Assembly: GCA_963813975.1 (NCBI GenBank)
Contig: CAWFAP010000007.1
Span: 558,001 to 622,000, forward strand
DNA: 64,000 nt
Direction: 5' to 3'
DNA from: RYN-230 sp963813975
Lineage (GTDB): Bacteria > Actinomycetota > Actinomycetes > Streptosporangiales > Streptosporangiaceae
Shown: piece by piece, positions 8,191 to 16,804 of the stretch
Position numbering within the stretch: the first letter of the stretch is position 1
Layout of the letters: each line of letters opens with the position of its first letter
The notes under the pieces: generated by a model
The model's input: only the letters and a program-made list of their open reading frames with translations
Told to the model about the DNA's origin: nothing
Database searches by the model: none
Program-made: the position numbers and the translations under genes

Positions 8191-9308
8191 ACCACGCCCG
8201 GCTCAATGGCCAGCACGTTGCAGCCGTCGTCCCACTGCTCCCGCTGCGCGGCCTGCACGTCCTGGCTGGCGGTCAGCACCCTGATGCTGGGCAGGTCCAG
8301 CGCGGCCGCGATCGCGGTGTGCATGTCCTCCGGCGGGTGGTCGGTGACCTTGAGCTCGCGGGCACTCGCCCCCGGCTCCACCGTGTAGGAGGGCAGCATG
8401 CCCAGGCCCAGGTACTTGGTGAACACGCCGTAGTCGCACATGGTCATCACCGTGTCCAGGTGCATGAACGCCCGGGCCTTCGGCATGTCGATGGCGACCA
8501 GGCAGCGGGCCGCCCCGGCCGAGAACAGCCGGTGCGCGATCAGCTCGACCGCCTGCGGGGTGGTCCGCTCGCTCATCCCGGCCAGCACCGCACCGTTGCC
8601 GATGACCAGGATGTCGCCGCCTTCGATGGTCGCCGGGGCCGCGTCCGCGCCGTGGTACCAGACCTCGAAGCTGTCCTGGGCGAACATCGGGTGCCAGCGG
8701 TAGATCGCCTCGTCGTTGACGGTTTCCCGCATCCGGGCCAGCATGGCCATCGCGTTCACCGAGACCCCGCCGTAGATCCAGCACGAGGTGTCGCGCTGGT
8801 AGAGCAGGTTGGGCAGCGGGGCGAGCACGAAGCTGTCCGGCTCCAGCGAGTGGAACGCGATGCTCTTGGGCTCCGGGGTCAGCTCCAGGATCTCCCGCTT
8901 GGTGATTCCCCCGGTCAGGGCCTGGGCCAGCACCGGGGACGGGAGACCCTCCACCGCGGCCCGCAACATCGCGCAGGCCAGCGGCCCGTTCAGCCGGGAG
9001 TCGAAGACCCGGTCCAGGATGTAGTCCCGGGCCTGCGAAATCTCCAGGGTCTCGGTCAGCAGGTCCCCGTAGTAGTGCACGGCCACGCCCCGGGCCAGCA
9101 GCGCCTCCGCGAACTCGTCGTGCTCCGCCTGGGCCCGCTCGGCCCACAGCACGCCGTCGAACAGGAGCTCGCTGGCGTTGTCCGGGGTGAGCCGCTTGAG
9201 CTCCAGCTCGGGGCGGTGCAGCACGACCTGGCGGAGCCGCCCGACCTCCGAGTCAACGTGGAACATGAGCTCTCCGTTCAGCGTGGGTGGTGCTGGTGTG
9301 GCCATCAT
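8049..9308 (-). CDS. arcA: Arginine deiminase
   Basis: 419 residues, the normal length. It hydrolyses L-arginine to citrulline and ammonia. The guanidino-group-modifying fold is clear: FHVDSEVGRLRQVVLHRPELELKRLTP at the start, the substrate motif TIEGGDILVIGNG, the catalytic His region MHLDTVMTM, and the nucleophile cysteine C410 in the terminal GPRCMSCPIERD. A start at the internal ATG of MFHVDSEVG is possible. No arcB, arcC or arcD is adjacent, so it may act alone in arginine use or pH control rather than in a full ATP-yielding pathway. It is divergent from dapE with only 19 bases between. Its 3' end is duplicated at 5631. Confidence 0.96.
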   Translation of the reverse strand: MMATPAPPTLNGELMFHVDSEVGRLRQVVLHRPELELKRLTPDNASELLFDGVLWAERAQAEHDEFAEALLARGVAVHYYGDLLTETLEISQARDYILDRVFDSRLNGPLACAMLRAAVEGLPSPVLAQALTGGITKREILELTPEPKSIAFHSLEPDSFVLAPLPNLLYQRDTSCWIYGGVSVNAMAMLARMRETVNDEAIYRWHPMFAQDSFEVWYHGADAAPATIEGGDILVIGNGAVLAGMSERTTPQAVELIAHRLFSAGAARCLVAIDMPKARAFMHLDTVMTMCDYGVFTKYLGLGMLPSYTVEPGASARELKVTDHPPEDMHTAIAAALDLPSIRVLTASQDVQAAQREQWDDGCNVLAIEPGVVVAYDRNVTTNTYLEENGVEVVPVPGSELGRGRGGPRCMSCPIERDA

Positions 9309-9327
9309 GTCCGGCTAAGCTCCCCGC

Positions 9328-10392
9328 GTGGACCCAGACCTTGACCTTTCCCAGGATCCGGCGGCGCTGACCGCGGCCCTGGTAGATATACCCTCGGTCA
9401 GCGGTGACGAGGGTCGGCTGGCCGGCATGATCGACGCCGCGCTGCGCCGCATCCCGCACCTGGAGCTGTTCCGGGACGGCAACGCGATGGTCGCCCGGAC
9501 CACGCTGGGCCGCCCCGAGCGGGTGGTGCTGGCCGGGCACATCGACACCGTCCCGATCGCCGGAAACCTCCCGGCCCGCCTCGACGGGGACCTGCTGTAC
9601 GGCTGCGGCGGCTGTGACATGAAGTCCGGTGTCGCGGTCCAGCTGCGGCTGGCGGCGTCGCTGCCCGACCCCCGCTGCGACGTGACCTACGTGTTCTACG
9701 ACGGCGAGGAGGTCGAGGCCGAGCGCAACGGCCTGCTCCGGCTGTCCCGGAATTCTCCCGACCTGCTGGACGGGGACCTGGCCGTGCTGCTCGAGCCGAC
9801 CAGCGCGATCATCGAGGGCGGCTGCCAGGGCACGATGCGGGCGGAGGTCCGCGTGACCGGCGAGCGCGCGCACAGCGCCAGGTCCTGGAACGGCACTAAC
9901 GCCATTCACCGGGCGGGCCCGATCCTGGACGTCCTGCGGAACTACGTGGCCCGCCAGCCCGAGGTCGAGGGCCTGAGGTACCACGAAGGGCTCAACGCGG
10001 TCTATATCAGCGGGGGAGTCGCGGGCAACGTGATCCCGGACGAGTGCGTGGTCACCGTCAACCACCGCTTCGCCCCGGACCGCACGGTGGAGCAGGCCCA
10101 GGACTACGTGCGGGAGATCTTCGCCGGCTGGGACGTGACGTTCACCGACTGGGCCGCGGGAGCCCGCCCGGGGCTGACCGATCCCGCCGCCGCCACGCTG
10201 CTCGCGGCGGTGGGCGGGACCCCGCGGGCCAAGTTCGGCTGGACGGACGTGGCCCGCTTCGCGGAACTCGGGATGCCCGCGGTCAACTACGGCCCCGGCG
10301 ACCCGGAGGTCGCGCACTCCCGGGGCGAGCATGTCCCGGTGGCCCAGATCGCCGAGGTGGAGTCCCGCCTCCGCGCCTGGCTGACCGGCTGA
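9328..10392 (+). CDS. dapE: Succinyl-diaminopimelate desuccinylase
   Basis: 354 residues from a GTG. It is an M20-family metallopeptidase that would cleave N-succinyl-LL-diaminopimelate in lysine and peptidoglycan synthesis. Metal and catalytic residues are visible: H71 in LAGHIDTVP, D97 in GCGGCDMKSG, and E127-E128 in YDGEEVEA. The dimerisation lid follows (GERAHSARSWNGTNAIHRA), and the last ligand region is the end segment NYGPGDPEVAHSRGE. The length matches actinobacterial DapE. There is no clear ribosome site and the upstream gap is very short, so the transcript may be leaderless. Confidence 0.93.
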   Translation: MDPDLDLSQDPAALTAALVDIPSVSGDEGRLAGMIDAALRRIPHLELFRDGNAMVARTTLGRPERVVLAGHIDTVPIAGNLPARLDGDLLYGCGGCDMKSGVAVQLRLAASLPDPRCDVTYVFYDGEEVEAERNGLLRLSRNSPDLLDGDLAVLLEPTSAIIEGGCQGTMRAEVRVTGERAHSARSWNGTNAIHRAGPILDVLRNYVARQPEVEGLRYHEGLNAVYISGGVAGNVIPDECVVTVNHRFAPDRTVEQAQDYVREIFAGWDVTFTDWAAGARPGLTDPAAATLLAAVGGTPRAKFGWTDVARFAELGMPAVNYGPGDPEVAHSRGEHVPVAQIAEVESRLRAWLTG

Positions 10393-10413
10393 CGGAGGAG
10401 AAGCAGAACGCGG

Positions 10414-10434
10414 CGGCGGGCTGGGTGCCCGCCG
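10414..10434. terminator. Hairpin between convergent dapE and htrA
   Basis: CGGCGGGC and GCCCGCCG form perfect 8 bp arms around a TGGGT loop. It lies 22 bases after the dapE stop and 29 bases before the end of the convergent protease gene. There is no T-tract, as is common in high-GC actinobacteria. It could serve both genes. Confidence 0.55.
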
Positions 10435-10462
10435 GCGCGTCCTGCTTACCTGCCCGGCTGGC

Positions 10463-12679
10463 TTACTTCACCGGCCCGTTGATCAGGGTCAGCGGCGACG
10501 TGTGACTCTGCTTGCCCATGTCGACCCACGTCAGCGAGACGGTCGCGCCCGGCTTGTACTTGAGCATGACGCTGGTCAGGCCGTTGGCGGTGGTCACCGA
10601 CCGGCCGCTGACGCCGGTGATCACATCACCGGGCCGGACACCCGCCTTGTAGGCCGGGGTGCCCGGGTACACGTTGCAGACCAGCGCACCCGACTGGGAC
10701 GGCACCCGGTAGCTGGTCCCGAGCCCGCTCTGCGCCAGGCAGGCGTTGGCGTCCTTGACCGCGTCCACGCCCACACCCATGAAGCCCTTGGGCCCGATCA
10801 GGATGTGACCGCTGGCGTGGCCGGCGGCGATTTCCCTGGCGATGGACAGCGCCCGGTTGATGGGGATCGCGAAGCCCATGCTGGTCCCCCGGCCGCCCAG
10901 CGACTGGCTGTTCGCCGCGGTGTTCATGCCGATCACCTGGCCGGCCGCGTTGGCCAGCGCGCCGCCCGAGTCGCCCTCGGCGATCGGCGCGTTGGTCTGC
11001 AGCATGTTGTGCAGGGTCTCCGTGCTCTGGCTGCTACCCGCGTTGCTCGCGGTGATGGTCCGGCCCAGCGCGGTGATCGTCCCGGCGGTCACGGTGGGGC
11101 TGCCCCCCTGGCCGCCGGCGTTGCCGATGGCCACCACGGACGAGTTCAGGGCGACCTTGGCGGAGTCGCCCACCTGCACCGTCTTCAGCCCGGCCGCGCC
11201 CTGCAGCTTGATCAGGGCCACGTCGTCGGTGGGATCCACCCCGATCACCGTGGCCTGGTACTTCTTCCCGCCCACCACGGTGGTCGCGGTGAGGCGCGTG
11301 GAGCCCTCAACCACGTGGTTGTTCGTCAGCACCACGCCGTTGGAGGACAGGATCATGCCGGTGCCCGCGGCCGCGCCGTCCAGGTACTTAAGCGTGGAGT
11401 TGATGTCCACCACGCCCGGCTTGACCCTGTTCGCCACCGAGGTCACGTCGAGGTTGGTGGTGTTGGCGTTACCGGCCCCGTTGCGGTTCGGCACGGGGAT
11501 TTGGTGCGAGGAGACGGTGCCGCGCGGGGACTGGCTGTTGTGGTTGAGCGCCACCACGGCGCCCGCCCCGGCTCCGGCGGCCAGCGCGGCCACCACCACG
11601 TAGATCAGGGCCCGGCTGCCGCGGCGGCGGTGCGGCGGCTCCGGCTCGGAGCCGTAGCCGATGATCTCGCCCGAACCCCAGCCGCTCCCGGACCCGCCCG
11701 GGGGCGGGCCCCAGGGGTCCTGGCCACCGTATCCGCCTGACTGCCCGTAACCGCCCTGGCCGTAGCCGCCTGGCTGGCCGCCCGGCGGCCCGTATCCTCC
11801 CGGCTGGCCGTATCCGGGCTGGCCGTATCCGGGCTGGCCGTACCCAGGCTGGCCCGGCCCGGCGGGCTGGTCGCCACCGGACGCCGCGGCCTGGCCGAAC
11901 GCGGCGGTCGGCTGGCTGTGACCCGGCTCGCCGGGCGGCCCGTATCCAGGCTGGCCATATCCAGGCTGGTCATACCCGGGCTGGCCGAACGCGGCCGTGG
12001 GCTGGTTGGGCCCGGGCTGGCCATAGCCCGGCTGGCCTGGGCCGGCTGGCCCGGGCGGCCCGTACCCAGCCTGGCCGTACCCGGGCTGGCCGCCTGCTGG
12101 CCCGTATCCGGGCTGGCCGTAGGGCGGCCCGCCTGGCTGCCCCGTGCCCGGCTGGATGTATCCGCTGGGCTGGCTGTAGCTGCCCTGGCCGGGGGCCGCC
12201 GGCGCCTGGGGCCCACCCGGTGCGGGTCGGCCCGGAGCCGGGGCGCCCGGGGCGGGGCTTCCCGGTGCCGCGGCGCCAGACCCGAAGCCCAGGCCAGCCA
12301 GGCCGTGCTCGGGCCGGTCCTGCCCCGGCTGGCCCAGCTCATGAAGTCCGTGCTGGTGAAGCCCGTGCTCCTGGAAACCCTGCTCCTGGAAGCCCTGCTC
12401 GGCAGGACCCTGCCCCTGAAGACCCGGTTCCGGAGGTTCATGCCCGGCTGGGTTCTGCGCGGCGGAGTCGTGTCCCTGGGGGCCGGGCCGCTGATCTCCC
12501 GTGGCCGGGATTATCCAGGTGCCCTCCGGCGCGGCGGAATCATCCTGCTCAGCCAGGCTCCCCGCGGCGGCCGGCTCGTCACCGGCGGGCCGGTCCGGCT
12601 GGTCCCCGGCCGGGATGGGTGACCACGCACCCATGTACTCCGGCGGCTGGTCCCCACTCCGGTCCTGACCTTCTTGCAT
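10463..12679 (-). CDS. Membrane-anchored HtrA-type serine protease with PDZ domain
   Basis: 738 residues. Domains in order: a cytoplasmic Gly/Pro/Gln/Tyr-rich region of about 350 residues with many GYGQP pentapeptides, one membrane helix (about 357-380, LIYVVVAALAAGAGAGAVV), a trypsin-like domain, then a PDZ domain (about 630-735). The catalytic triad is visible: His in LTNNHVVEGSTRL, Asp in DPTDDVALIKL, Ser in EGDSGGALANAAGQ. The PDZ carries PAYKAGVRPGDVITGVSGRSV. Such proteins (PepD/HtrA of actinobacteria) do envelope protein quality control. The low-complexity leader is much longer than in typical members and is encoded by 15 bp tandem repeats. Confidence 0.94.
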   Translation of the reverse strand: MQEGQDRSGDQPPEYMGAWSPIPAGDQPDRPAGDEPAAAGSLAEQDDSAAPEGTWIIPATGDQRPGPQGHDSAAQNPAGHEPPEPGLQGQGPAEQGFQEQGFQEHGLHQHGLHELGQPGQDRPEHGLAGLGFGSGAAAPGSPAPGAPAPGRPAPGGPQAPAAPGQGSYSQPSGYIQPGTGQPGGPPYGQPGYGPAGGQPGYGQAGYGPPGPAGPGQPGYGQPGPNQPTAAFGQPGYDQPGYGQPGYGPPGEPGHSQPTAAFGQAAASGGDQPAGPGQPGYGQPGYGQPGYGQPGGYGPPGGQPGGYGQGGYGQSGGYGGQDPWGPPPGGSGSGWGSGEIIGYGSEPEPPHRRRGSRALIYVVVAALAAGAGAGAVVALNHNSQSPRGTVSSHQIPVPNRNGAGNANTTNLDVTSVANRVKPGVVDINSTLKYLDGAAAGTGMILSSNGVVLTNNHVVEGSTRLTATTVVGGKKYQATVIGVDPTDDVALIKLQGAAGLKTVQVGDSAKVALNSSVVAIGNAGGQGGSPTVTAGTITALGRTITASNAGSSQSTETLHNMLQTNAPIAEGDSGGALANAAGQVIGMNTAANSQSLGGRGTSMGFAIPINRALSIAREIAAGHASGHILIGPKGFMGVGVDAVKDANACLAQSGLGTSYRVPSQSGALVCNVYPGTPAYKAGVRPGDVITGVSGRSVTTANGLTSVMLKYKPGATVSLTWVDMGKQSHTSPLTLINGPVK
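11802..11846 (-). repeat. 15 bp tandem repeat coding GYGQP
   Basis: Three consecutive 15 bp units (GGCTGGCCGTATCCG on the plus strand) are almost identical. More degenerate copies extend over roughly 11750-12180, all in frame with the protease leader. The pentapeptide repeat probably expands and contracts by slippage. Confidence 0.85.
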
Positions 12680-13009
12680 CCGTAATCACCTTTGCCCGGA
12701 AGTCAGCCTACGTTGCGTCGTTGCCCTGATAAGCGGCCGGCCTCGTGGGCCGCCGCTCTCAGGCAACCTCCAGTAAGCACCACGAGCCTGGACGTCAGCT
12801 GAAGATGCCCTGAGGATTCCTCAGGGCGCCTTCACCCCTTACTTCCCCCATACGGCTGCTTTAACTTTTCCTGAGCGCGGCCGGGATATCTGAGGACGCG
12901 GGGTCCGCCTGAGCCCAGCCGGCCCGCTGAGGCGTACGGGGTCAGCTGAGGCGTACGGGTGCTGAGCATGCGGGTCCCCGCCTGGTCATCCGTGCGGGCG
13001 TCCGCCTGG
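12680..13009. other. 330 bp gap between htrA and the deacetylase gene
   Basis: No convincing gene. It holds the promoter region of the leftward protease gene, a perfect 21 bp palindrome at 12807-12827 and two sets of short direct repeats near the deacetylase stop. Confidence 0.7.
12807..12827. promoter_or_regulatory. Perfect 21 bp palindrome
   Basis: Arms GCCCTGAGGA and TCCTCAGGGC flank a single T. It lies 128 bases before the protease start and about 180 bases after the deacetylase stop, both transcribed leftward. It could be an operator of htrA or, if transcribed, a terminator stem for the upstream operon. The one-base centre makes a stable RNA loop unlikely, which favours a protein-binding site. 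Confidence 0.45.
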
Positions 13010-13016
13010 TCATCCG
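12926..13016. repeat. Two short direct-repeat pairs
   Basis: GCTGAGGCGTACGGG occurs at 12926-12940 and 12945-12959, and CGCCTGGTCATCCG at 12979-12992 and 13003-13016. The second pair covers the end of the deacetylase gene, so the stop codon may have been duplicated with its flank. Confidence 0.75.
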
Positions 13017-13771
13017 GCCCGGGAGCCGTCCGCCAGGTGCTCGGCCAGCGGGCCTGCCCGCAGCCCACGGCCGGCACACTCGTCCAGCAGCCAGGGCAGC
13101 GCGCCCAGTGCCGCCACCGCCGTGCCCGGCGGGGCGGCGGCGTCGGAATCGTGCAGGAGCACGGTCGCCCCGCCGCCCAGGGTGCGGGCCAGGGTCGCCT
13201 GGACCGATACCGGCGTGGCTCCCGGAGTCCACTCCCGTCCCCAGGTACTCCACAGGATCGGCCGCAGCCCCAGGCGGCGGGCGGCGATCAGCGCGCCGGC
13301 GCTGAGCACCCCGTACGGCGGGCGGTACAGCCGGGGAACAGTGCCGGTCGCCGCGGCGATCGTGTCGCAGGCCCGGGCCAGGTCGTCGTGCAGCGCCCGG
13401 GGGCCGCGCACGGTGGCGTACCGGTGTTCCCAGCCGTGCACGCCGATCTCGTGGCCGGCCGCGGCGACCTCGGCGGCGAGCTGGGGGGCGGCCTGCACCA
13501 TGGGGCCGAGCAAGAAAAAGGTCGCGTGCACCCGCCGGGCGGCCAGCGCGGCCAGGAAGCGCGGGGTGAAGCGCGGGTCCGGGCCGTCGTCGAAGGTCAG
13601 GGCCACATGATCGGGCGGCCCGGCCCCGGCCAGCCCGGGGAACAGCCGCCGGACCGGGGCGAGCGCGGTGAGGCCGGGCGCGCCCTGGGCGACCGCGAGC
13701 GCCGCGCCGCCGGCCAGCACCCAGGGGGCCAGCACCGTACGGGCCGCTGCGGTCCTCGCCCGTCCGTGCAT
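13010..13771 (-). CDS. Polysaccharide deacetylase (NodB homology domain)
   Basis: 253 residues. An N-terminal hydrophobic stretch (about 12-35) acts as signal or anchor. The carbohydrate esterase 4 motifs are all present: TFDDGPD with D61-D62, the metal-binding HGWEH with H112 and H116, RPPYG at about 150-154, and the later LLHDSD motif. It would remove acetyl groups from a cell wall or capsular polymer outside the membrane. It is the last gene of the leftward operon that starts with the response regulator at 17489, 20 bases after its neighbour. Confidence 0.92.
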   Translation of the reverse strand: MHGRARTAAARTVLAPWVLAGGAALAVAQGAPGLTALAPVRRLFPGLAGAGPPDHVALTFDDGPDPRFTPRFLAALAARRVHATFFLLGPMVQAAPQLAAEVAAAGHEIGVHGWEHRYATVRGPRALHDDLARACDTIAAATGTVPRLYRPPYGVLSAGALIAARRLGLRPILWSTWGREWTPGATPVSVQATLARTLGGGATVLLHDSDAAAPPGTAVAALGALPWLLDECAGRGLRAGPLAEHLADGSRAG

Positions 13772-13791
13772 GCTGCTCCAGGTCGGTGTGG

Positions 13792-14430
13792 CTAGCCCGG
13801 CAGGTGGGGCGGGCTGGCCGTGGCCCCGGTCGCGGCGATCGCCTTCGTGAGGATCCTGTCGATGGCGGCCCGCTGCCGGTTCAGGTCGTTGGTGTCCCGC
13901 CGCAGCGCCGCGGTGAACTGCTGCCGCTTGGCCGCGTCCCGCGCGCCGAGTTCGTTCGCCACGTCGTTCTGTACCCGCTGGGCGTACGGGAACGCCCAGG
14001 TGACCAGGTCGTTGACCGCCGTTTCCAGGTGGAACGCGGCCAGCGACTCGGTTACCTGGTACTGGGTGAGGTCGTCGAGCAGCTCGTTGTTGGCGGGCGA
14101 GCAGTTGGCCGCGCCGTAACGGGCGATCTTGATGGTGGCCTGGGTGTTCTTCGCGGAGTTCTCCCCGGCCTGCACCCGGTGCAGGGCCGAGAAGGACTCA
14201 TCGACCCCGCCCGCGCACGACTGGATATCGGCGGTCATGTCCTTCATGACCCCGTTGAGATCGGCGGCCTGCTGCGACCGGGAGGGCTTGTGCGCCAGGG
14301 CGACCAGCACGATTCCCGCCACGATCAGCGCGCCGGCCAGCAGCAGCCAGCGGGGGGCTTTCCGGTGGGGAGCCCACCGGCTGGTCCGGATCGGGACATA
14401 CGGCGGGTCGGTGCGGGTCGGGGCGTCCAC
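13792..14430 (-). CDS. Membrane-anchored extracytoplasmic protein, unknown function
   Basis: 212 residues. A basic N-terminus precedes one membrane helix (about 29-47, LLLAGALIVAGIVLVALA). The rest is a mainly helical outer domain rich in Gln, Asn and Ala with two cysteines (QSCAGG and ANCSPANNE) that could form a disulfide. It begins 5 bases after the thioredoxin-like gene, so a link to thiol redox chemistry outside the cell is plausible. No family recognised. Confidence 0.78.
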   Translation of the reverse strand: MDAPTRTDPPYVPIRTSRWAPHRKAPRWLLLAGALIVAGIVLVALAHKPSRSQQAADLNGVMKDMTADIQSCAGGVDESFSALHRVQAGENSAKNTQATIKIARYGAANCSPANNELLDDLTQYQVTESLAAFHLETAVNDLVTWAFPYAQRVQNDVANELGARDAAKRQQFTAALRRDTNDLNRQRAAIDRILTKAIAATGATASPPHLPG

Positions 14431-14435
14431 TCAGC

Positions 14436-15092
14436 TCAGCTCCGTCCGCTCTGCGCCGTCATGATGGCTACCCCGCGGCGCAGGTCGGTGAGGGTCACCG
14501 CGCGGATCAGCCGCTTGACGATGCGGTGCTGCGCGTTGAGGAAGAAGGTCTGGGGCAGCGCCGCCACGCCGTAGGACAAGGCCATGGCCATCGGCGCCGG
14601 GTCGGACGCGACCGGGTAGGCCACCCCCATTTTCCGCGCGAAGGCCAGGCCCGCCGGGTTGCTGTCGTTGACGTCGATGCCGACGATGATGACGCCGCGC
14701 CGGTGACTGCGGTAGAACCGGGCCATCAGCGGGGTCTCCCGCTGGCATGGCTCGCACCAGGACGCGAAGAAGTTCAGGATCAGCGGGTGGCCGGCGTACT
14801 GGGCCAACGAGATGTGCTGGCCCGTGTGCCCGAGCCGGGCGAGGATGAACGCGGGAGCACGGGGCGGGGGTGCGTGCCTGGCCGGCCCGCCGGACGTGGC
14901 GCCGATGGCGACCAGCGCGACCGCCACCGCGAGCACCGAGGCCGACCAGGTGAGGACCAGCTTGCGGCCCCGGCTGAGCCCGCCGAACCAGCCGGCCGCG
15001 GCCCGGGCGGGCCCCGCGGGCGGGCCGGCGCTCACCTCGTCATGCTCCCGCGTGCGCATGGGCTCCTGGGTCATCGGTTCCTGCTTGGCCAT
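14436..15092 (-). CDS. TlpA/ResA-like membrane-anchored thioredoxin
   Basis: 218 residues from the ATG of MAKQEP; later ATGs at MTQEP and MRTRE are also possible. One membrane helix (about 45-65, LVLTWSASVLAVAVALVAIG) is followed by a thioredoxin fold with LILNFFASWCEPCQRETPL; the redox cysteines are C113 and C116. The cis-Pro loop is ALPQTFFLN. TlpA/ResA proteins reduce or exchange disulfides outside the membrane, often for cytochrome maturation. The start overlaps the histidine kinase gene by 22 bases. Confidence 0.92.
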   Translation of the reverse strand: MAKQEPMTQEPMRTREHDEVSAGPPAGPARAAAGWFGGLSRGRKLVLTWSASVLAVAVALVAIGATSGGPARHAPPPRAPAFILARLGHTGQHISLAQYAGHPLILNFFASWCEPCQRETPLMARFYRSHRRGVIIVGIDVNDSNPAGLAFARKMGVAYPVASDPAPMAMALSYGVAALPQTFFLNAQHRIVKRLIRAVTLTDLRRGVAIMTAQSGRS

Positions 15093-16804
15093 GGGTTGTC
15101 CTTCAGCGTCCGGTCCGGCGCGGGCTCCGGAGGGCTGCTGGGCCAGCTCAGCGGGAGCGCCGGGTACAGCGCCCCGGCGCTCACCGCCGGGGCCGGCAGG
15201 ACCAGCTCGAACTCGCTGCCCACGCCGGGGGTACTGCGCACGCGCACGTCGCCGCCGTGCGCGTGGGCCACCGCCCGCACCAGGGCCAGGCCCAGCCCGG
15301 TGCCTTTGGATCCGGTTCCGGTGGTGCCGGCCGCGGTGGCTCCGCCCGCCGGCGACCCGGTCCGGAAACGGTCGAAGATGTGCTCGAGCTCGCTGGGTGC
15401 GATGCCCTCTCCGGTGTCCGCGACGATCATACGCACCGGCAGGCCCGGCCCGGTCACCAGCACTGAAAGCTGGATCATGTCGCCGCTGCCGGTGTGCCGG
15501 ACGGCGTTTTCCAGCAGGGCGTCCACCGCGAGGCCGAGCCGTTCCCGGTCGGCGCTGACCGTGACCGCGTCCAGCCGGCCGACCTGCCACCGCCGGTCCG
15601 CGGTCGGCCGCCAGCGCCGGATGACGTCCATCGTGAACCCGTCCAGGGCGATCGGCTCCGGGCGGAGGAAGTCCGGGTCCTCGGAGGCCGCGATGACCAG
15701 CAGCCGCTCGCCGAGCCGCCGCAGCCGGCTCAGCTCGCCCACCACCACCTGGATGTCCCGCTGCTCGGTCTGGTCGGTGAGTTCCCGGGCCAGCAGCTCG
15801 GCGTGGCCGAGCGCGATGGTGATCGGCGTGCGCAGCTGGTGCGAGGCATCCTGCAGGAACCGGCGCTGGGTGGCCAGCAGCCGTGCGTTCTCGTCGCTGA
15901 CCAGGTCCCGTTCGTGGTCCGCGTCCAGCCGGCGCTGGGCGTGCCAGACCATCAGCCAGAACATCATGGCCATCAGCGGAACCTCGTTGAGCTCGTCCAC
16001 GGACTGGGCGCCCTTGGAGACGTCCCAGCTGATCGCGGCGAACGTGGTCACCATGACCACGGCGAGCACCCACAGCGTCGGCCGGGTGGCCCAGACCCGG
16101 AACCCGTAGAGCAGCGTCAGGCTGATCCAGATGAAGTGGAACGGGATCGTCTCCCAGCTGGAGAACACCAGGATGGCGGCCAGGTTCACCACGGAGAACA
16201 GCGCCCACACCACGTCGACCCAGGCGACCCGCCACGGCCAGCTGAAGCTCCCCCCGGCGCGGGCCGCCCGCGCGGTGGCGCGGCGCCCGGCGCCCCGGGT
16301 GAAGGCCAGCCCGGCCGGAAGCGAGTGCCAGCGCCCCGCGGACAGCGCAGGGCGTGAGCGGGTCCGGGCCGCCCCGGGAGCCGCCGGGCCTGGGTCCAGC
16401 CCAGCGTGGAGCGGCGTGGCGTCCGGGACCGCGCCATCCAGGGACGGGGCATCCAGCGGCGTGGCGCCCGGGACCACGCTATCCAGGGGCCGGGCATCCA
16501 CGGCCGCGGCGTCCGGCCGCTCCGCCTTCAGCGGCGAGGCATCCGCCGGCCCGGCCGTCAGGGCCGCGGCGCCGGCCGGCGTGGCATTCAGCGGCGCCGC
16601 CGGGGGCACGGCCACCAGCGGGGCGGCCACCAGGGGCGGTGCGTCCAGCGAGGCCGCTGCGGTCGATGGTCCCGGGGTGAGCGAGCTCCTCGGGGTGTGC
16701 TGGCGCAGCCGCAGCCGGGCGCCCGCCCTCAGGCCCCTGGCCACGGTCTGCCGGAGCCACCCGGCGATCCCGCCGCTACGCGGTGAGCTGGTATCCCTCA
16801 CCAC
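15071..16804 (-). CDS. Sensor histidine kinase with Ala/Pro-rich N-terminal repeats
   Basis: 577 residues. A low-complexity stretch (about 40-170) contains the 15-residue repeat of the pattern DAxxLDxxVPxATPL. Several membrane helices follow (about 187-265, for example VWALFSVVNLAAILVFSSW). The HisKA domain has its phosphorylated histidine near residue 321 in QDASHQLRTP. The ATPase domain shows ENAVRHTGSGD, VADTGEGIAP and GTGLGLALVRAVAHAHGG. It overlaps the response regulator gene by 29 bases, so the two are a cognate pair. No extracellular loop large enough to bind a ligand is obvious. Confidence 0.93.
   Translation of the reverse strand: MVRDTSSPRSGGIAGWLRQTVARGLRAGARLRLRQHTPRSSLTPGPSTAAASLDAPPLVAAPLVAVPPAAPLNATPAGAAALTAGPADASPLKAERPDAAAVDARPLDSVVPGATPLDAPSLDGAVPDATPLHAGLDPGPAAPGAARTRSRPALSAGRWHSLPAGLAFTRGAGRRATARAARAGGSFSWPWRVAWVDVVWALFSVVNLAAILVFSSWETIPFHFIWISLTLLYGFRVWATRPTLWVLAVVMVTTFAAISWDVSKGAQSVDELNEVPLMAMMFWLMVWHAQRRLDADHERDLVSDENARLLATQRRFLQDASHQLRTPITIALGHAELLARELTDQTEQRDIQVVVGELSRLRRLGERLLVIAASEDPDFLRPEPIALDGFTMDVIRRWRPTADRRWQVGRLDAVTVSADRERLGLAVDALLENAVRHTGSGDMIQLSVLVTGPGLPVRMIVADTGEGIAPSELEHIFDRFRTGSPAGGATAAGTTGTGSKGTGLGLALVRAVAHAHGGDVRVRSTPGVGSEFELVLPAPAVSAGALYPALPLSWPSSPPEPAPDRTLKDNPWPSRNR
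16413..16502 (-). repeat. 2 x 45 bp tandem repeat inside the kinase gene
   Basis: 16413-16457 and 16458-16502 are tandem copies differing at a few bases. They encode two 15-residue units of the kinase leader and keep the frame. Confidence 0.8.

Noticed and set aside
11750..12180. Regular repeats considered as a CRISPR-like array
   Set aside because: Units are contiguous 15-mers coding GYGQP with no spacers.
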